The translations under genes were made by a program, and so were the position numbers. Below the pieces are notes generated by a model. It did not search any database and was not told where the DNA came from. It was given only the letters and a program-made list of their open reading frames with translations. A stretch of 64,000 nucleotides of DNA from Deroplatys truncata (lineage: Eukaryota > Arthropoda > Insecta > Mantodea > Mantidae). Below are positions 1 to 11,660 of the stretch, one piece after another (position 1 is the stretch's first letter; every line of letters starts with the position of its first letter). Where the stretch lies: positions 62,976,364-63,040,363 of the forward strand of contig CM060980.1 in NCBI GenBank assembly GCA_030765065.1. The letters run 5' to 3'.

Positions 1-694
1 TGTGTATGTAAACAGCATAACTCAAAAACGAAAAGTCGGATAAATACAAAACTTGCTGTTTAGGTTCAATATCTTCCAAAAATGCGACACGAAGATTTTC
101 GTCAAAAATTCCCCCCGCCCCAAACTAGACTTTACACGGAACAGTTTTTGAAATGTCTTATTTTTAAAAACAGTCTAACGATGTTGATTAAAACAGCATA
201 TATTAAAGTTATTTACACGACAAATAAAATATATATCTTGAATTTTCAGGGAATAGCCTATGAAGTCCTCTTCATTCGGAAGGAATTTTGTAAAATTGCA
301 CAAAAAATATAAATCTCTTTAAAACAGACAATTTACTTCGAATAAGGTGTTTTGTGCACTAAGCTGTTTCTAAGATATCCGACATTAAAGGTTCGAAATG
401 TTCATTTATTGGTCATTCTCTTAAAGTACCTTCAACATTCAGCTGTTTCTCGTGATTGCATGGAAAGTATGGCATTTTAAGGTCGGCATATAGCGTCCAG
501 TTCTTAAACATTTGGCTATCGCTGTTCCCTTTGTATCTATAACGAAATGTGTAATGTAGCTATTTCTGCAAAGGTTTATTTGGATTAAAATGTTGTAGAT
601 AGAAAAATAAGCTTGTGTAAGAATAACTTGTATACGCACCAATAAACGATAGAGGGCAGGGAAAGTCATGTGAATGTATCACATGAGATTTTTA
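1..694 (+). repeat. R1 dispersed repeat, 5' part cut by window edge
   Basis: This is one of nine copies of a roughly 0.85 kb non-coding repeat seen in this window, called R1 here. The copy starts inside the element, just after its internal TG tract, with a block containing AACAGCATAACTCAAAAACG. It runs to the conserved end containing GGGAAAGTCATGTGA. It has the same orientation as the copy at 28,549-29,439 and no coding potential. The element type is unknown. Its two ends share only a short inverted motif, CTTTCTCTAC. Confidence 0.75.
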
Positions 695-738
695 AGATTT
701 ATTAACTAGTTTCATGGTTTATTTTACACCATATATAC

Positions 739-740
<2 letters not shown>

Positions 741-811
<71 letters not shown>
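741..811. repeat. (ATA)n / (TAA)n microsatellite
   Basis: About 23 perfect copies of a trinucleotide. The poly-leucine reading frame across it on the minus strand is an artefact. Confidence 0.95.
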
Positions 812-904
812 TTGAATTTGTTTAAAGCGCAACTGGATAAGACGATTGATCGAACCATTCTCAATGTTTGACTTTGGATGTAAAGTTGAATCGGAAAATC
901 AAAT

Positions 905-1467
905 ATTTCGACGGGGGGAGGGAGGGCTCCCATCCACTGGTGCTCAGCATCGCACGTAGGCCACTAGTGAGCCATTTGTCTCTTACGTAACCCCTGGGAG
1001 AAAGGGATGAAGGGAAACCAGAAAGACAACCAGATACGGACGACGATGCGCGCAAGCAAGGACAGGGTCCCTGGCGATTCCAGAATCACACTAATCCTGA
1101 TGCCGGCGCAAACCTGCCTGTGCTATTAATCCCGGGGTCCCGGAAAAAAACCCTCCAGGAATGTGCACTAACCAAGCACCTGGGAGGAATCTTTATGCAG
1201 AGTAGACTCCACCGTCCCGTCGCCACGCACCAATCGTCGTCGCCTGGTCCACGATCCTCCCTGAAACATTGAAGGGTTAAACAGATGAAAGGAAATGATG
1301 GGGAGAGGAAAAAATGGACAGGAAATTCGTGTAGAAGAGGAACCAGAATTCGCCACCAACATAGGAAAACGACGAAAAAGTCCAAGGTGAGAGCGACCGG
1401 CCCAACTAGAATCGAATCCGGAACCTGCATGCGAGCCTTACACGTTACCGCGGAGCCATCTTGCTTG
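905..1467 (-). repeat. S2 long tRNA-derived SINE-like repeat
   Basis: The tRNA-like head lies at the right end and reads on the minus strand. It has an A-box-like GGCTCCGCGGTAACGTG and a B-box-like GGTTCCGGATTCGATTC. The body is G+C-rich against A+T-rich surroundings. The same body recurs at 17,040-17,783 and 18,083-18,430 on the minus strand, and the head recurs at 24,546 on the plus strand. It could be two adjacent copies, since body segments repeat around 940-1,130 and 1,140-1,467. Confidence 0.6.
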
Positions 1468-1929
1468 GTTTAAGTTGTATCACACTTGAAAGTTTCGTTG
1501 CCGCCACCGGAACTCGAACCATGAGTCTTCGACTTTCCGTGCCGATATTTTATTCTCTAGCTATTGTGCCAAGATTACCGAGGACGCGTTAAACAGTCGC
1601 ATGTGATTCATGCATATCAGTTAACCTCGAAACTGGTCTCAATAACTCAGAATTAGGATGCGTTTAAGGCGATTTTAATTTACATGTGCTTTTTTATTCG
1701 GGTTCTAGTTAACTATATTAATTTATGTCTGTATTTATTCGCTCTAAATGGGTATTACCCGGTGACGGAGTTAAATATACAAAATAACATTACAAAAATT
1801 AGTGCAAAAAACTAATACAGTGAACAATAAACGATAATGTGAATAAAACTGATCTATTAACGAATCATATTATTGTAGCTACCACTTTATGGTATCTAAA
1901 TAACTTTATAATTAATAATCCAACTTTTA

Positions 1930-2815
1930 ATCTATTCAGAATTTTCCTAAATTTCCTCATGGGCGGAGGAAAGCCCTGAAAGGCTGGCAGAGGCAATTCA
2001 TTCCATTCTTCAATGGTTCCACTAACAAAGAATTTTATTACGTCAGTTCTGAGCCTTCTTCGCTTAATTTTAACCGAATGATCGTTCTTCCGTAATGTGT
2101 TGGGTTCTCCAATCTTTCACTAACGCCCGCCCATGCATTTAAACCAGCATAAGCTTTAAATAATGCGCATAATCGATGTCTCTTACGCCGAACTTTTAAC
2201 TGCTCCCACTTAATCTCTTCCCCTTTTATGGGCCCAAAATATTTACCTATTTTTATGAATCTTATAGTCCTTCTTTGTATGTTTTCTTTAGTTAACTCTA
2301 TACTGGTCCCAATGTGTTATTCCATTTTCCATTATAGCCGCACTAAAACTTATAGAATTTACCTGGATTTTGCGATTCTTTTTCAGTATCCTCGTTAAGA
2401 AATGTAATGCTTTCCAGGATTTTCTAGATGTAGGATTTAACTGATTGTCCATCCAGCATTTCTCGCCAAGTACACACCCAAATATTTGCAGCTGTCCACC
2501 CTTGGAATTTTTTCTCCGCACATGCGATGTTATGAAGGATTTCCCCCTTAGATCTGCTAAAGCAAATGAGCTTAACTTTTCCTAAAATTAATTGTTTTAT
2601 TTGCAGCTGCCTAATGATTTAATTTAAACCACCTTGAAGCACAAATTCATCTACGATATTCCAAATTTTATTGTAAATAATGAAAACATCTGCAGATAAT
2701 CTTATCTGTTCTTTCACACCAGCCAACTGTATGCTAAGACCATACCACACGTGAAGGCACCTCTTGATGTAATTGAAATCGTACTTGAGGTTTATTGACA
2801 TACGAGAATTATATG
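1930..2815 (-). pseudogene. Non-LTR retrotransposon reverse transcriptase remnant (C-terminal half)
   Basis: Translated on the minus strand with frame changes, this matches the last third of an insect LINE reverse transcriptase. In order it shows a degraded catalytic segment around 2,690-2,710 (residues SADVFIIY where a FADD-type motif is expected), a conserved thumb-side block KALHFLTRILKK near 2,400, and a basic tail with RRKRHRLCALFKAY near 2,170. The end has a SGTIEEWNELP-like motif near 2,010. Several stops and frameshifts break it and no 5' half is present, as expected of a 5'-truncated LINE insertion. The clade (Jockey, CR1 or related) cannot be fixed by eye. Confidence 0.7.
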
Positions 2816-3690
2816 AGATAAGTTTAGTGTGTGTCCAGGCATCATGGTGTAGAGGTAGAGTAGTGATACGGAAAGCCGAAGGCTAAAGAAGTCACGCGGT
2901 GATCCTTACCCCCTTGGTATACGCTACAAAACGTAACACTACGGACACACTCAAGATATCGTGAGGTGAGGTCACTTTTGCCCAAACCAGCGCCTATATG
3001 TGACGAGAAGACAGGGACGTAGCTCAGGGATGTCATCGAGAGGGTTATAGGATGCGAATAGCTGGAAGGATGACGAAAGAGTGACGTTATTAGACGCATT
3101 ATTATGATCCCAAGAGAGACTTTAACCTTTCTAATCACTAATCTAATCTACACTGCAGGAGGGAGAGAACTAAAGAGCCTGAGTTTACCTGGTATACAAA
3201 AGAAGTCCGGCCTTCCATCTTCGTCGTGCCTGGAGCCTACGTCGATGTTGTAAGCTAGCACAAAGTAAATTTAAAGAACTGACCGTCACAGAGTGCTGCT
3301 AGGCAGGTGGCAGGCAGAGCAACAGTCAAAAAGCTCTTTAAGTTTAAATATCCGAGGGGTATGCTGACTAGTACTGACGTGAGTGGGTGTCAGCATGATT
3401 TCATAAGCCACCCATGTGTCAAACATGAGGTGGTCATTCCCCTAAGCATCATACCACCGAACACCCGCTTATGTAAGCATCCGGGAAATGACTAGCAAGA
3501 ATTCTAAAGCCGAATTCATGGATTTACTTAAACAGATTTTGTTCTGAATATCTCGAACTTTATAAAATTATATTTGTCAGGATATAAATAATCTTCTTTC
3601 TCTCCGCACTTGATGCAGTAATTTGTATCACAAATTATTTAAGTGTAAAGAGTGATTATAGTATGAATATGCATTATTATGTGACATTGA
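2816..3690. other. Unclassified stretch, no gene seen
   Basis: Moderately G+C-rich between 2,838 and 3,480, with a weak tRNA-like start around 2,842 (TGGTGTAGAGG). It may be another SINE, but no B box is convincing. All reading frames are short and unrelated to any family I recognise. Confidence 0.4.
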
Positions 3691-3984
3691 TTTGAGATGT
3701 TTGTTGACTGTAATTATTGTTGGGAAGTAAGTTTATACTGCCTTACTGAAACTGACAATAATAGCGTGCAATAATGCAGCGAGGGGGTGAGCTGTTTATC
3801 ATTATTGGAAACGAGGAAGTTACGTAATGTTGGCGCGTTTTCCTTAAGAATTTTCTGGAACATTTTTCCTAGAGCATATGTATTCATAATTTTCATTGGA
3901 TATAAAAATAGACGCTAATGCTGGCGCGTTTTATTAGCCAATAGTAACTCAGTTATAATCTTTAGGCATATCGGGGTGTAAGAG

Positions 3985-3993
3985 TATAAAAGG
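3985..3993 (+). promoter_or_regulatory. TATA box of the putative LTR
   Basis: TATAAAAGG, followed at a suitable distance (about 4,013) by CAGTCAGTTCG, an insect initiator-like sequence. It suits an LTR promoter. Confidence 0.45.
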
Positions 3994-4622
3994 TAGGTTA
4001 GAGGTAAAGACCCAGTCAGTTCGTCGAAAATATTTGTATGCTACACGTCGCCCTCAGTCCAGCAGAAATATTACACGTCGGCTATCGATTCGCAAGTTAC
4101 GCGTATAAGAGTTATGAAAAATCTCAAGTATGGTAAAGTTAATTATACAAAAGGTTGAAGTACGTAAATTAAAAGTGATCAGTAAGAAGTTGTTATAACA
4201 GTTTCAGTTTGGCGAGTGTCAAGATCAATGTGTAAATGTGATAGTGACTGTGTTCGACAATAAAAGTGTAAAACAAATTCCTTCATCAGTGTTATCTTTG
4301 GATAAAAGACTCCTTTCCGTTTACACAACCTGTATAAAGAGATGTGCTCGACTAAAAAGATCATAGCTAGCCGGAGGACAGTAAACCAAAATTAAATAAA
4401 ATAACAGTAGCATTCTTTCAAACGAACACTAATACTACCGCAAATTGCTAACACCAGATGGAGCTAACAAACCTAACAAATGAATCACGTCACAAGATGG
4501 CTTCAACACGTGAAGTAAACACACATACACAAACATTATAAGTATACCGCCGCAAATTGGCTTCCAAAACGTGGGGCTCAACAAAAAAATAAATAATATA
4601 ACAGAAGTATACCACTTCAAAT

Positions 4623-4640
4623 TGGCGCCCAACGTGGGGC
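4623..4640 (+). other. tRNA-Lys(CUU) primer-binding site
   Basis: TGGCGCCCAACGTGGGGC is the exact complement of the last 18 nucleotides, including CCA, of animal tRNA-Lys with anticodon CUU. This is the classic primer site of many LTR retroelements. A degenerate second copy, TGGCTTCCAAAACGTGGGGC, lies 65 bases upstream at 4,558-4,577. Confidence 0.75.
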
Positions 4641-4690
4641 TCAACAAAAAAATAAATAATATAACAGAAGTATACCACTTCACACTGTGG

Positions 4691-5550
4691 ATATAGGAAA
4701 GGAAAATTGAAGGGGAAACAGGTTACATAGTAACAGGAGAATAAAGTACAATACAATTAAGCTGTCCTATAATAATTAGCACTATGAACTAAGTAATTAA
4801 ACAGTTTAAACGATTTTAAAGTGAAATAATACACTAAAACTATGGTGTAGAAGGTAGATGATACACATATGAAAGAGGAGTAAGCCTTATACAACATTTT
4901 GGGACGCTTTTACAACAATGCTAAAGGACTACTATGTTTTGAATAAATTCAGCTTCAATTTTTTAATTTAAACCCGCATTCTTTAAGCTTGATTGACAGG
5001 AAATAAGTACACGTTCCTTGAAGCTAAATGTGTCGACAATTAAGGTCTGCCAGTTAGGTTATTACAACGGCAAGCGTTCCAATGTTCGCGAATGATGAAT
5101 TTTAAAGGCAGTTCCCAAATTTCATATCGGATTTCCAGGTATTTAATTTCAGGAACTAGGTAGTACAAGTTAAAACCAGTAATGTGTGAAGTATCAATGT
5201 GCTCAGGGCGATCTTTCTGGCGAAAATATTTATTTGCTTGATGCAGCGTGATTGATAGTGAAGAGCATAGAAACCTTAAAACACTTAGCAGTGATGTGAA
5301 ATAAAATTAATGTTTTGAAAATACGTTTCTGCGAGTGTATTGGGCTTTCTTTCGAAATTTCGTTCTCATTCATAACAGGCAAATTACCAGAAACTGTAAA
5401 CCGGTTTCAGGTATGTACCTGTGTGAAACAAAGTTAATTACCAGTTAAGGCGATTACCAAGCAAACAGATGAAGATATGACAGCATGCAAAATTAAAAAC
5501 ATCTGTGTCCTCTCACTCCTTTATACTGACGCAACGTTCAGAATGTTGCC
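4691..5550. other. A+T-rich stretch without recognisable gene
   Basis: No frame over 60 codons resembles a known family, and no repeat shared with the rest of the window was noticed. Confidence 0.5.
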
Positions 5551-5790
5551 TACTGTCTATTCAGCGAAGTTTTAGCTAGTGAATGGGGTAACCCTTTCAA
5601 GGAGATAGTGTTTACTTGGTATGAAGCAAGAGAAGGGAATAGACGCGCGATAGTGAAAGGTTTTTTTCCACAGTATGTGTCGCGCGCTCCAAGAGTTCAG
5701 CATACTGTGTATCCCTCCCACCAGCTAAAGCTTTTTCTGAGAGATAAGCCATTCCATCCCACTAGCTAACACATCACTGAACAGACAGTA
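5551..5790. mobile_element. 240-bp MITE (family P1) with about 34-bp terminal inverted repeats
   Basis: The left end TACTGTCTATTCAGCGAAGT continues through TTAGCTAGTG. The right end is its inverted complement (GCTAACACATCACTGAACAG, then ACAGTA), with only a few mismatches over about 34 bases. The outermost TA on both sides suggests a TA target duplication of Tc1/mariner type. It is non-coding. A second copy is at 19,552-19,805. Confidence 0.75.
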
Positions 5791-6700
5791 TTTGAAATGT
5801 TCAAATGCCTAATATTGAGTGTAATTTGCATTTGAAGAAATTTAAAAATTCATACTATCTAATGGAACTTTATTAATATATAATAAGAAAACATTAATAA
5901 AATGTGCTGTTCGCACGAACACTTTCTGTGGAATGACCCAAATTGGATCTTAAGACGGACTATTACTGTCGACTTTATAATATGCCATTTTAAATGTAAC
6001 ACTGTGACATACGAAGTACAATTTTGCTAAAACCAGCAGCACCTTTATATCTAAGATACTGTAACTAAATCTACTTTGAGAACAGTTCTATTTTCTTCTG
6101 GATCAACTTAAAAATAGATTAAAGAAAGAAATAAAAAAGGAAAAGATACTGTTTTTAATGAATAAAGAAACCCAGGTGGATTGTTTTACATGTCGATTGA
6201 CTCCATTGCAGCAGCTTCCACTTCGGAACACAATGCAACGTACTTGCACAATTTTTGGGACCATCATTATTAACAGGCATAGGAATTCTTGTGCAGTTGA
6301 CTTCAAATTAGCTACACTCCAACCATCAGTACATAGAACATACACAACAGGGCACAGGGTCATTGAAGGAAGTTAAAACACGGTCTCGCGAGTGGTCGGT
6401 ACACGCCAACAAACTGTACGAGGGATGGGGTGATTATCACTTGTCAAGTTCGGTAGCAGTTAAATCAAATTTCCTTTCGTCCAGACTTTAACGCTTGGAA
6501 ATTCATATCTATTAAGTATAAATGCTTTTTAACATATAAACTTTTTTTTTCATTATTTACGCAGAATTGTGCTTGTACTTGCACATTTTAAGGCAAGAAA
6601 AAGATTAGTCATATAAATAGTTTGAACCAAACATTCAGAATGTAACTCTCGCCTCGTAGACGAGAAAATCAATTATGCAGAATGTGTGGATAAAGCAAAT
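5791..6700. other. Non-coding stretch
   Basis: A+T-rich. Two overlapping frames of 72 and 86 codons on opposite strands (6,103-6,376) have no recognisable content. Confidence 0.45.
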
Positions 6701-6712
6701 GAGGCTGTTTGT

Positions 6713-7006
6713 TGGTTTTATTTTTATTTTTTTTAGTTTTATTTATGGACGCTCTTTAACTACTATGGTTCTTAGCGTCCAATTCCATATTGGGCATGAA
6801 AGTCCGGTAATTTTCTTCAGAGGCCTCTTTATCAGGCTTGAGGTTCCTTTACGTGCCGTAAATCTACGACACGGGACCACCGGCTTTGCTTCCCTTCCGA
6901 AGGAAGCCATGCTAAGGATTTTTACGTCCGAAAAAAATCCATCGCCCTCCGCCGGGTTTGAACCCGCGACCTTGGGAATTAGAGGCTAGCACGGTACCAC
7001 TAGTCC
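6713..7006 (-). repeat. S1 tRNA-derived SINE
   Basis: About 295 bp. The tRNA-related head is at the right end on the minus strand, with A-box-like TGGACTAGTGGTACC and B-box CGGGTTTGAACCCG on its complement. The tail ends in the conserved AGCGTCCATAAATAAAACT followed by an A/T-rich run. It shares its whole body with 19,258-19,549, 22,096-22,390 and 43,272-43,566. Confidence 0.85.
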
Positions 7007-7864
7007 ATGGGTTAGTCTAAACCTTTTCGTAATGAAGCTATCATATTACGACTTCGTTAATACTCTGATGGGGCTGTTGTGACGTCAGCGATGTATGGGG
7101 AAATATATCGAAATCGGATTGAAGGATTCTTATCTCTACGACAGAGAGCTAAATAATAGCGTTAACGTTTACCTTTTTTATAATATATCCATATACTCGA
7201 TATTAACCAGTAATATGATATGTGACAAAAAAGCTAGGGAACTGCGTCTTTGTGGATCAAGAAGTGCTGTGTCAGTAGACAGAATCAATGTAATTTATTT
7301 ACTAGACGCACCGAAATAATTTCTCTGTCATACACGTTCTTAAAAGCTACTATCAACCTTATTTGAATAACGCGTAATAAATTGTGAATTTGATTGTTGC
7401 TTGTCCAACTCCACAGTTATATCCTGCAGACGCTGCTGCGAGACAAGATTACGTTTGCAAACAATCTTATCTATTTGCCCGACGCAGCCAAGATGCATAA
7501 CGCGGCCAGTGGAACTACATGCTGTTTCGTTGTCTTACGTTAGCAACACCACATTTGCGGTATGCATTTTGGTTCTTTTCCGTCTCCTCATCTTTCAAGT
7601 GTACTTCTAGGTTTCGTGACGTATGACGATGCCGGATAGAAGTTGCGGATGCTTGCCCAAAGGAAAGAGTATTTCCCGTGGACACCAGGGGGCTGCTTGG
7701 TCGATGGGTCGTTCATCGCCCTCTCTAGGCAGCTCCAGAAGTGGGATAGATCTTCAAGGCTGGAATTATTAGCGACTTCCGCAAGTCTCTGTGACCTACC
7801 TGCCTGTAATCTCCTATAATTCCTTCACTTCATTCCTTCTTCCTGGTTAGCCAAAATGCATGCA
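7007..7864. other. Non-coding stretch before the mariner element
   Basis: Frames at 7,095-7,319 and 7,401-7,610 are short and unrecognised. The part around 7,630-7,850 is G+C-richer and may be another repeat, but nothing here identifies it. Confidence 0.4.
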
Positions 7865-9181
7865 CGAGGTGTGATCAAAAATTTCCGGAATGGCTTCACA
7901 ACAATGCTGACGCTGAGATTTCTTTAATTCTTACCCAGACTGTACATGCAGCGTTCCTTCCCGGTAAAAAATGAGACTTCCTGTGACCATGCAGTGACGA
8001 GGTAGACGTTCTGAAGTGAACACGTGTTTTGCGTGTGCTGTGATTTTTCCGCGTAGCAAAAATGTTAGATTACGAAGAACAAAGAACGAACATCAACTTT
8101 TGCTTTAAACTCGGTAAAACTGCAACAGAAGCCTATGAAATGTTAAGAACAGCTTATGGGGAGGACGTTATGGGCAAAACTCAACCATTTGAGTGGTTTT
8201 CGAAATTTAAAAGTAGTGTGACATCAGTTAAAGATGCAGATCGTTTGGGGCGACCCTGTTCCAGCAAAACTGATGAAAATATCAATCAGGTGAGGGAAAT
8301 GGTAAATGATAGGCGCATTACAATAAGAGAACTTTCTGACTCATTAGGACTCTCCTTTGGAAGTGTTCAAAGCATTTTGAAAGACAATTTGGACATGAGA
8401 AGAATTGCCGCCAAGTTCGTGCCCCGCCTGCTTTCAAATGACCAAAAGGAAAGCCGTGTGATTGCCTGCACAGATCTTAAAGAACAGCTACAAAATGACC
8501 CACAGTTTATGGAGAAAATTATTACTGGTGATGAAACATGGATTTATGGGTACGGTACAGAAACGAAGCAACAATCTTACAATGGAAGAGTCCATCTCCA
8601 CGCCCGAAAAAGTCCAGACAAGTTCGATCGAAAGTGAAGTCAACGATGATTGTGTTTTTTGACATCAAAGGCATTGTACATAAGGAATTTGTGCCACAGG
8701 GTCAAACAGTGAATCAAGTGTCCTACAAACAAGTGCTGCAAAGATTAAGGGAGAATGTGCGACGCAAACGGCCGGAGAAATGGAGGAGTGGTGATCGGTT
8801 CCCGCATCATGACAATGCGCCCGCTCACGAAGCCCTTTCTGTTCGCCAATTTTTGGATAAAAATAGGATGAATACTGTTCCCCATTCCACCTATTCTCCA
8901 GATTTGGCACCAGCGGACTTTATTCTTTTCCCGCGAACTAAAATGCGGCTCCGAGGACAGCGTTTTGAGGACATTGATGTCATCCGCCGCGAGTCGCAGA
9001 AGGCTCTGATTATGTTGAAAGAAGAGGACTTCCAGAAGTGCTTCCAGCAGTGGCAGAAACGCTGGGACAAGTGTATCAACTCCAAAGGAGACTACTTCGA
9101 AGGTTACAGTGCAGATTAGACAAAACAAACTGTTGTGTAGTATTTATGACGACATTCCGGAAACTTTTTGATCACACCTCG
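7865..9181 (+). mobile_element. mariner transposon, full-length with terminal inverted repeats
   Basis: The 1.32 kb element is bounded by 28-29 bp inverted repeats beginning CGAGGTGTGATCAAAAA at 7,865 and ending TTTTTGATCACACCTCG at 9,181. The left repeat lacks one base of the right one. A TA follows the right end; the left flank now reads CA, so the duplicated TA has decayed on that side. Inside is a single transposase gene with one frameshift. Confidence 0.9.
8062..9119 (+). pseudogene. mariner transposase (DD34D), one frameshift
   Basis: This enzyme cuts the element out and inserts it at TA sites. The N-terminal part (8,062 to about 8,575) has the paired helix-turn-helix region, including WFSKFKSS and ELSDSLGLSFGSVQSIL, and the first catalytic aspartate in ITGDETWIYGY. 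The second part, in another frame from about 8,575 to the stop at 9,119, has the second aspartate in HHDNAPAH and the third in YSPDLAPADF. The spacing between the last two is exactly 34 residues, the mariner signature. The two parts overlap near 8,538-8,637, which fits a single small indel around 8,575-8,585. Length is close to the usual 345 or so residues. All three catalytic residues survive, so the copy is young but inactive. Confidence 0.9.
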
Positions 9182-10690
9182 TATGTAGGTCTAAATGTAC
9201 AAAGTGTCCCTCTCCGTTGTCTAACCTATGCCGTCTGTTTAACGGCGAAATATCGGAGTGATCATCTTTGCCAGACTTTCCCACGGAACCCAAAACTTCA
9301 TTGCCCGAGCTCTCAAATTAATGCTATTCTAATTGTTGTGAGGGAACGTTGGTAGCACTCACAGCTGAGTTATAAGGGTGCAGAACTCAGCATGCTTCCA
9401 ACACAGTGTTTACTGTAAATTGTAAAATATTACTGCTGAAAATTTGAAGAAATATAACATGTTCGGCGAAAAAGCATCGATATCGCAGTTTATTGAGACA
9501 GAATGTCATTGCAGTTCCGGTCCATTTCAGCATTTCCATACCCTTAGGGGACCTGCCGTAGCAAATACTTCATGTGCCACTAAAGCGCAATAACACAATT
9601 TGGTTCGGTTTGATGGTGCACTCGGAGCAAACATGTGATTCTTCATGTCGTAAGCGAGAGAATTGCCTGTTTAGAATCCAGATTTTTTCAGAACAACAGT
9701 GTGTTAGGAGTGCACAGCAATATCATTAAACTCTGAATGCTGAACTGTCGTTCACAGTTGGTATGTTTTTTAGTTTCTCAATAACTTATATTAATGATGA
9801 AAAAATTACATATAACTCAATATTAGTTAGTTTTATTGGAATTACTAACTATACCATTTGCAAGTCAAGTCAAATGAAATCTGCATTTAGAGGCTTGGTT
9901 TATAAGTGAATCCTGCAGGCATAAAGTATATGGAAAATAAAGATCGCTTTAACACTTTTTCAGCTTTCATAACCTTCAAAATGTGCTGGGAAATCGAGAG
10001 GGCTATTCGATTCTTGGGGAGTTCAGAAACAAGTTTTTCCAATAGTGCAAGTTTTTCCAATACAGTTATGAGTTGTTGAAATGAATGAGGAAATAAATCT
10101 GGAGTTTTGATGAGATGCATGGCTTCTATTGAATATTTAATACAACGTTCAGAGAGGTTGTGAATTGTTGCTTCTGAAAACAGACTTGTAGATATAAGGA
10201 TCACAAACTGTATAGAATTTTGCCTGCAGGAACTCCAACAGAATGGCAGAGTTGTGCTTGATAGTTGTGATGTTTTGACTTAGAACCACGTCTCATCAGG
10301 GTTGCAAATTAATCTTCCAAATCGAGCGAGGAAGCTTTCTGAAGACGACTCTATTTAGCCAAATCTAGTCCAAAATGGCTGGGTTGTATGCGATGATAAT
10401 ATGCGAGTGTGTACAGCCTAAGTATTTTCTTTTCTGACATGCGAATCAGCAACTTCCTTAGATTCTTCTCGAACTGCTCTTCCCTCTTCAAGTTTTAATG
10501 AGTTCTGTTTTAATGTAGTTAGCTTTAGTCCACAGTTGCCGTATTTGGAAAGGTTTTAAAATGGATACAATATGTTAATTTAAGGATACACAAAGCTAGA
10601 CAGATTTAAAAATAAAACCTTTAGAGTCTTGAAATATGTCTAGCAATAAAAAAAATATAAGACATTAAAAAGTGTTTAATTGGAAATCAG
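9182..10690. other. Non-coding stretch
   Basis: A minus-strand frame of 105 codons at 9,887-10,204 is the longest. It is A/T-biased, lacks a recognisable domain, and I do not call it a gene. Confidence 0.45.
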
Positions 10691-10694
10691 CAGT

Positions 10695-11165
10695 TTCTTC
10701 TCTATTTTCTTTCCACACCCCCTTGTATATAGACTGTCTTGTCGACATGAATGTGTAGATTTTCTGGGGTCCAGTAAACACAACTATAATTACTGGCTGT
10801 TCCATTAAGTTTGAGTTGGGTCTCATCAGACTTTACAATCTTGTCACAAACTCTTCACACTCATTTACCATACGCTAAAACCTTTAAAAACTCCATTCGG
10901 TGATCAGGGCCGTCCTCATAATACGTGCAGTAATCTTGGATGTACGTGCACTTTCAAGTTAGCGGCTTTCAGAACGTGCCATACTCGCACACTGTCAACC
11001 CGTGTCTCACGAGTTGACTTACAAACTTTTCTAAGGCCATAGCCGAAGTACCAGTATTAATATCTGTTTCAAGGTCTTCCGGGTCTTCCCTTGTGCAAAT
11101 CATAAATTGTACCATGCATCTCAAACTTATCACAACGCCGTGTAATTGTCAAGCGTTTTGGAGAT
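10695..11165 (-). pseudogene. Decayed Tc1/mariner-superfamily DDE transposase fragment
   Basis: On the minus strand near 10,735-10,840 the translation contains SDETQLKLNG followed by YSCVYWTPENLHIHV. This is the first catalytic aspartate block of a DDE transposase and the strand after it. Upstream, to about 11,165, scattered motifs remain but stops are frequent. The second and third catalytic residues were not found to the left, so the fragment is truncated. Confidence 0.6.
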
Positions 11166-11660
11166 TATGTTCTAAATACACCCCCCAAGCACATTGAACT
11201 TGAGCAACATTTTCAAACTTAAACCACCACTATAAAATGAACTTCCCCTCCCCAAACCCCATTTTGATGTACCATCATGCGTCGCATAGTAGAGACATAC
11301 GAGTAATAACTCTGTTGAGAAAATGTGCCATACTACATGTTCCACAGATAATTAAATGCAACTCAGAAAACAACAGGCAATGTTGTGTGTTAATGTGTAT
11401 TTCCTTTTTTTAAATTGCCGGACGCGGTACATTCAACAGACATTGTCGCCGCTAAAGCTAGCTTACTCGGATCTCTTAATTTTGTCTCCTTTCTCTGCTC
11501 AAATGTATTTAACATTTACTTAACTATAAAGTAATACCGTGTGGTTTTTCTATGGATTCTTTGATACACATACACATTAGATAGCAACAGTTACGTAGTT
11601 GTCTTCATTTATTATCTTTTTGAGCAACTTGCTCGTGTTGTCAGTGCGATACTAAAAGTG
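11166..11660. other. Non-coding stretch
   Basis: No reading frame or shared repeat noticed. Confidence 0.4.

Larger units (their letters stand above)
3702..4690 (+). mobile_element. Degenerate LTR retrotransposon 5' end: LTR, PBS and leader
   Basis: This looks like a solo 5' LTR plus leader. A candidate LTR begins near the TGTTGACTG at 3,702. It contains a TATA box (TATAAAAGG, 3,985-3,993) followed about 25 bases later by an insect initiator-like CAGTCAGTTCG, and it ends just before 4,620. A primer-binding site follows directly. A 49-base block at 4,571-4,619 is repeated almost exactly at 4,634-4,682, so the leader is tandemly duplicated. No gag or pol coding sequence follows, so the element is truncated or recombined. 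Whether it is Gypsy-like or BEL-like cannot be told. The LTR start is the least certain boundary, because no second LTR is available for comparison. Confidence 0.5.

Noticed and set aside
724-933. Poly-leucine frame
   Set aside because: Artefact of the (TAA)n repeat.
9887-10204. 105-codon minus-strand frame
   Set aside because: No recognisable domain, A/T-biased composition and no relatives elsewhere in the window; likely chance.
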